A stretch of 64,000 nt of DNA, taken from assembly GCA_037043455.1 (NCBI GenBank), contig JAWPHD010003258.1, positions 124,001 to 188,000 of the forward strand, written 5' to 3'. Each line of letters begins with the position of its first letter. The stretch's first letter is position 1. The DNA is from Cyrtodaria siliqua (lineage: Eukaryota > Mollusca > Bivalvia > Adapedonta > Hiatellidae). The notes under the pieces were generated by a model. The model was not told the DNA's origin. It made no database searches and saw only the letters and a list, made by a program, of their open reading frames with translations. Both the position numbers and the translations under genes were made by a program. Shown piece by piece: positions 59,495-64,000 of the stretch.

Positions 59495-59795
59495 GTTATC
59501 GTTTTATATCTACAGGTACGCAGACTAATAAGAAAAAACACAACATTCAGTACTCTTACAGAAGCCAGTCTACACAGTGCGACATAACAACACCAGGCTC
59601 AACACTGCAAACCAACACACCTACATGTACAACATTTGTGACACCTATGCCCATGTGTTCTACTCCCACGAAAATTAAAATGACCACATCGGATACCGAC
59701 ACACCCAACACATCATTCGGCAGTCAGATCACATTCAAGAGTCTGAGAGATGATTTGACGTATATATTTCACCCGAAGGCGAGTTGGAAGAGTCC
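59495..59795 (+). CDS. Gene candidate, exon b (two in-frame acceptors)
   Basis: AG at 59,493-59,494 and AG at 59,514-59,515 both accept exon a's one-base overhang in frame and differ by 21 bp (7 residues), so alternative acceptor use would keep the frame. The peptide is Thr/Pro/Ser-rich with GTQTNKKK, STQCDI and a PTCTTFVTPMPMCSTP stretch, then SLRDDLTYIFHPKASWK. Donor choice matters: AGTCC|GTATGC at 59,796 leaves two bases and joins exon c in frame, whereas ACA|GTATGT at 59,812 would give an early stop in exon c. I choose the first on frame grounds. Confidence 0.5.
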
Positions 59796-59934
59796 GTATG
59801 CAGTGAAAACAGTATGTCGTTCATGATATTTATGTTGTTTTTGTTCTTTTTACATTTCAAATTTACAGTTGAAATAAAATTGAACAGTCTGGTCAATGTC
59901 AATGTCCAACCTGAAGTGCATGGTATGTTTGTCA

Positions 59935-60060
59935 TACTATGGCAGAGAGGCAAAGACAATGGGTTTGAAACCTTATCGCCTCTCACCACTGCAGGTTCAA
60001 ATTCCACTGGGAGCTCGAGTTGTGAGAAAGTGAAAGAGAATTCTTTTGGAAAGTGAGAGG
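59935..60060 (+). mobile_element. SINE head in the intron between exons b and c
   Basis: Box A TGGCAGAGAGG (59,940-59,950) and box B GGTTCAAATTCC (59,994-60,005), with a tRNA-like middle (ATCGCCTCTCACCACTGCA). The body is short and has no clear tail. Confidence 0.5.
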
Positions 60061-60224
60061 TTTAAGTACTGATTTTACCCAGCCTTTACCATTAAATCAA
60101 CCGTCATATAAAACCTAAAATTGCTAAATACCAAACAAACAAACTTGTCATCTAAATTAATGAGGTAATAAAGTGAGGCAGTGACATTTAATGAATTATT
60201 TAATTGATTTTGTTTTTAAATTTT

Positions 60225-60620
60225 AGCCCCGTGTGGTTCCGGGGTGCCCGTTTGGTTACGGTGCAAAGAATAGGGCCGTTGCCGATCCCGTTGGAGGGGA
60301 AGGCAGAGGGGTAGAACGCCCCCAAATTCATGTTCATTGTATCATTTTTGTTCATGCTCATTAAAGGTCTTCATCATGACCCCTGCATTGTTTCAGGTGC
60401 CATCTCGCACATATCACTAGAGCAGTAGCGGAAAAACTATAACGTGGATCCAGCGTAAATGGAGCATCTACAATATAATTTGCAGCAACTCTGCAGTTCA
60501 GGGTGAGAAGGTTCTAGGCCCGTTCTCCATATGTTATCTCGATGTAAATGGAGGTTGAGCCTGGCATGTTCATTCCTTTTAGGCGTCATATAACCTGTGT
60601 TGGTGCGCCTTAAAACCCCA
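60225..60620. other. GC-rich intronic stretch, possible dispersed repeat
   Basis: A compositional island (TAGCCCCGTGTGGTTCCGGG ... TTAAAACCCC) in AT-rich DNA, without an open frame. It looks like a transposed or SINE-type insert, but no second copy is in this window. Confidence 0.3.
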
Positions 60621-60771
60621 ATTCAATTCAAATTTTAGCGAACATTTAAGTAAAATCCTCTTTTATTAGACTGTAAATATGAAAGCAACTCAAATTCAGC
60701 TTTGCGATTTTGAAAAGGTTCACTCATCTGTTAAAAGAGTCCCAAACTTATAATATATGCATCCTTTTCAG

Positions 60772-61212
60772 GAAAGACCCAGCGGATAAAGTAAAGTATA
60801 TCGTCTTCCAAGACCACCTGCTTTCCCTGTTCACCATCTGTCGAGAGTGCCATTCATCTACACATGCCAGGATCAGCATGACTATGGGTACATTTGTCGC
60901 AGTGTCTCAAGAATGCTCACGCGGTTGGACATGGATCTGGAACTCTCAGCCGTTTGTAGGAAATGTGCCAGCAGGCAACATAGTAATAAGTGCATCAATT
61001 TTATTCAGTGATGCTATAGTGACAAAGCCCGTCGTTTCCTGGAGCATGCGAACATCCAGTCCATAAGCCTCAACACCTACATGAACCACCAACAGGCCTA
61101 CTTGATCCCATCTGTTGAGAGAGTGTGGCACAGGCAACAGCAGGCCATGTTCTCTGTTCTGCATCGGAGGGATCCCAACATCAGTGTGGGTGGTCCGAGA
61201 CTTTCTAAGTGA
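60772..61212 (+). pseudogene. Gene candidate, terminal exon c with 1-nt frameshift
   Basis: Acceptor CATCCTTTTCAG (AG at 60,770-60,771). The first frame reads KVKYIVFQDHLLSLF, a Cys pair (CREC), GTFVAVSQECS, WTWIWNSQPF and VPAGNIVISASILFSDA. This motif order is known from a large family of uncharacterised, transposon-associated proteins in invertebrates and fishes (K-IVF, CxxC, GT-V, W-SQP, PAGN--SA-ILFS). At about 61,024-61,028 similarity moves to another frame, continuing RRFLEHANIQSISLNTYMN ... VERVWHRQQ to TGA at 61,210-61,212, as expected after loss of one base. AATAAA follows at 61,411. A pseudogene, an assembly error or a very recent mutation are all possible. Confidence 0.65.
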
Positions 61213-61410
61213 TAGTAGAACAATCAAGTGATATTATGTGATATTTGCCAAGTGTTGTCATAAATCTGAATTGTTCCAATTGATTTTATGTCATTATTGA
61301 TATCTGCCAAGCGGTGTTATTCAATATACTCAACATTAGCTAAAGTGATGAAATACTGAATATTTTCCAAGTGATGTTTATATTATTTTCTGTCAGAAAA
61401 ATATGGTAAA

Positions 61411-61416
61411 AATAAA
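61411..61416 (+). terminator. Candidate polyadenylation signal
   Basis: AATAAA about 200 bp beyond the shifted-frame stop of exon c. The position fits a 3' UTR end, but the sequence is AT-rich, so chance is possible. Confidence 0.35.
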
Positions 61417-61419
61417 CTC

Positions 61420-62361
61420 CAATTTATATCATCGTTTCACTTTCATTATATTATGTGAAATTACTGAAAAACTTCTCGTGGCATTAGTCGATATCACAGA
61501 AAGTATTAGTTTGAAAACCAGATAGATTTGATCAGTAACACTAAGAGTTTTGGCCCTTGTCATTGAAAAATACTACATTCTGCTATTGCTTGCACTGCTC
61601 TCTGTCACTCATTTTCCATCTGTTCCTTCCCAAGCTCTGCGGATATCTCGCACAAATTTGAGCTAGATCAGATTAGCAACACCAGAATTATGGCCCTTGA
61701 TTTAGTGTAATCAATATATATGGAAAGGCAATATCAGCATTTTAGAACATTCTTTGCCTATTGGTCCTATCAATTCAATTGGACCTATCAATTCAATTGA
61801 CCATTTTAATGTATTAATGATATGATCAACGTGTAAATATGCATTGTTATGTTGTGCGGAGGATCCTTAGTATTGTTTTATTAATATGAGATTTGCAATA
61901 AAAATATATGTATTGTTTTAATATTAATATGCAGTTCTCCTGCCGTCCATTTGACCTGGTCTAATATTCATCAAACCTTTGAGCACACAAATCAGACTCT
62001 ACTCAAAATCTTATTGTTTTAAATTCCAAATAAAAACAACTTTACAAGCAAATTACTATATTTACTGATAGAAACAAGTTATTTTAAAGGATATTTTCAA
62101 AGAAAAGGTCTCACAATCACAATTCTAACCCAAACTATTGTGTTGATAGAGTTTGCAAAAAACTTAGTCTGATTATTGTGCTCAACGATTGGATGAATTT
62201 AAGCCCTGGTCACAAGTATATAAAATGTATAAAAATGTAATTCTTGTTTTGTTTAATGAGGGTGCCAGCACACAGTGCGATGAAACTTTAACCTCTGAAT
62301 TTTATGATTTGTTCAAGTGCATAAATGATAAAATATGTCCGACAAACATCACTTTATATTA
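61420..62361. other. Intergenic, with a fragment of a common repeat
   Basis: Around 61,520-61,700, GATCAG...TTTTGGCCCTTG and AGATCAG...TTATGGCCCTTGATTTAGT echo the unit inside the 13,756 element (GGAGTTATGGCCCTTGATTT). Otherwise AT-rich with nothing recognised. Confidence 0.4.
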
Positions 62362-62803
62362 TTAAAGGGACACATGGATATCTTTTAAGTTCTAATTTAT
62401 AAATCACACTAAACAGTGCAAAATGACTTCATTTTATTTTGTTTCTCATAACCATAATTCAGTGTTGAAGCTCTTCTATTAAAGTTTTTTTTATATATAT
62501 ATACAGCTAGGCTAGCATAGATTTGAGAAGTGTTGAGACAAACTACCAATTAGATCTACATGTTTTATCCCCCTCTCAAGATCAAGTTTATTCAGATAAG
62601 CGGCTATAATGTGTATATAGTGTTTGAACATTTTGAATAATACAGATTTTGGAAAAAGTAAATTAAATTACAGAGAAATCCATAGTTTTGAAATTGTATC
62701 AAATGCTCTCACATGACCTCTATCGTGCAAGCGCAGTATAGAAAGAACTGTTTCTTATTAATTGAGGGTGGAAATAAATCAAGATTGCCATGTGTCCCTT
62801 TAA
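62362..62803 (+). mobile_element. TTAA-flanked MITE, copy 2
   Basis: TTAA at 62,362-62,365 and 62,800-62,803 flanks AGGGACACATGGATATCTTT and (reverse complement) AGGGACACATGGCAATCTTG. Terminal match to the 12,407 copy is clear; the interiors are diverged or different. AGGGATGATACC after the right TTAA may start another element. Confidence 0.65.
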
Positions 62804-63283
62804 AGGGATGATACCAGATTGTGTATTGTTTGTTCACGTATGTATTTTGTTACACTTTGAATAATATGTGATTATTTTTAAATATTGTTGCCATGTATAC
62901 AAAGTCTGTTTATTAGGTCAAGTGACATTCTTGTTGATTAAAGAATCTAAAAAGACGTTTATGAATCTATTGTTTTATTCTTTCCTCTTTTATTTGTCAA
63001 TATAGGACATTCTCCTTTAGCAATAGGCACAACCTGAAATTCATCCTAAATAAAAACACCTGACACAAAATATAATTTGAAATTTTCAAGATGGCCACCA
63101 GCCTCCATCTTTGATGAAAAACTTAAAGGTTAACTGTGTGCCAATACTTTAAAACTTCTGATGTACTCTTATGAAACTGGGCTGGAAGTTAAGTCATAAT
63201 GAAATTTCAATTCAAGTTTGCCCATGCATCAGTCGCTAGAAAAAATGAATGTACTCGTATTATAGAGGATATCAAATATTATA
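62804..63283. other. No gene seen
   Basis: AT-rich with simple runs. A short plus-strand frame at 63,199-63,387 runs into the MITE and is not a gene. Confidence 0.4.
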
Positions 63284-63613
63284 CTGAAAGGAAAAAGAAA
63301 GGCAGGGTGCGTATTTCCGCTATATATTGCATATACTGCACACTTAATTCCATATATATTCAAAGGAAATCCCAAGATGTTTTGTAAAAAAAAAAGTGCA
63401 GTTAGTTAGAGAAAGGACACAACTGTGATGTTGTAGACGTTTTAATAACAGTACAAGTTGTAACAAGAAATGCATTGGTGTGTTCAGTGCTGTTTAAACC
63501 TTCTTTCTAAAAGGACAGGCCTAATGTCGCCCTGTACCATTCGATTAGCAGTAGCATATTAAACATACAATATATAGCGGAAATACGCACCTTGCGTTTC
63601 TTTTTCCTTTCAG
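63284..63613 (-). mobile_element. MITE, copy 2 (pair of 5987)
   Basis: Same TIRs as copy 1 and TATA-type flanks. The interior is the reverse complement of the outer parts of copy 1 (ACACAACTGTGATGTTGTAG, AGGACAGGCCTAATGTCGCC), lacking about 150 bp of its centre. Confidence 0.8.
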
Positions 63614-64000
63614 TATATTTTATTTGAACTATAAAGGGTATACATGGTATATGCACTCTACTTGAGAAGCATTTGTGTATATGGACTCCAGGTATATTTG
63701 TAACAAGTGAAACAAAACATACATCGCATCACACCTTTACAAGCCTTTTAATGTGACAATCACCTTGGATTGTAATGACATTTTTACATTTTTATTATAT
63801 ATGTAGTATGAGCCGCACAAACTTAGTTTGACATTCCCATACATATTAAAGAATAAGTGCACAAAGAACTAAAAGGAGCAATCAAAACAAATTAAGGAAT
63901 TTTTTATAACTTTTATTTAATTATGTTTTTCTGTTATGAATATATGCAGAAGGTACATTATGTGTATTTACAGTATAAACAAGTGAAGGAAAACAAATAA
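63614..64000. other. AT-rich end of window
   Basis: Nothing recognised. Confidence 0.4.

Overview
This window looks like nuclear DNA of a eukaryote, most probably a bivalve mollusc. The support is indirect: tRNA-headed SINEs of the bivalve Meta-domain type, many families carrying the GGTCAAGGTCA motif, elements ending in a hairpin plus CTTGTTT, a 5'-truncated LINE with a tetranucleotide tail, GT-AG exon candidates and no bacterial gene organisation. Almost all of the window is repeats. No complete intact protein-coding gene can be supported.

Layout. 0-16 kb is a mosaic of dispersed repeats: a SINE, two orphan reading frames, a LINE reverse-transcriptase pseudogene (4.15-5.79 kb), a TA-flanked MITE (5.99-6.46 kb), nested elements (6.8-8.2 kb), a long hairpin (10.1 kb), a TTAA-flanked MITE (12.4-12.7 kb), and a nearly perfect 36-bp satellite (14.9-15.2 kb). 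Two isolated exon candidates lie at 2.9-3.1 and 11.3-11.5 kb.

16.2-55.0 kb is the main object. It is a train of related LTR retrotransposon copies (LTR-internal-LTR-internal-LTR plus gag start) in which most internal sequence has been replaced by two satellites: a 23-bp unit and a 27-bp unit that share an 11-bp core, AATACCATTGA. The first internal region keeps only about 25 codons of gag, then alternates 23-bp, 27-bp, 23-bp and 27-bp arrays. The second keeps degraded gag, zinc knuckle, aspartic protease, integrase and the first part of reverse transcriptase, in that order. Integrase before RT is the domain order of Gmr1-like Ty3/gypsy elements. This is followed by about 25.6 kb of mostly 23-bp array and a short 27-bp array. 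Both copies leave the satellite at the same 3' sequence just before the LTR. The long array has higher-order tandem duplications of about 2.4, 3.7-3.85 and 1.35 kb, one SINE insertion, and a tandem-repeat element present in two duplicated copies. The middle LTR is split by a 1.4-kb Helentron-like non-autonomous element; two uninterrupted LTRs in the window serve as empty sites.

55-64 kb is again dispersed repeats: a 0.32-kb direct-repeat pair, a palindromic TTGAGATATCTCAA-rich element, second copies of the repeats seen at 6, 12.4 and 15.6 kb, and SINE heads. It also holds the best gene candidate: three phase-compatible exons at 59.0-61.2 kb, encoding a cysteine-containing protein of a transposon-associated metazoan family, with a 1-nt frameshift in the last exon.

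The long minus-strand reading frames over the satellites (FNGIYLY-type, 23-residue period) and the 9-residue-period frames over the 27-bp arrays follow from repeat units that happen to lack stop codons. They are not called as genes.
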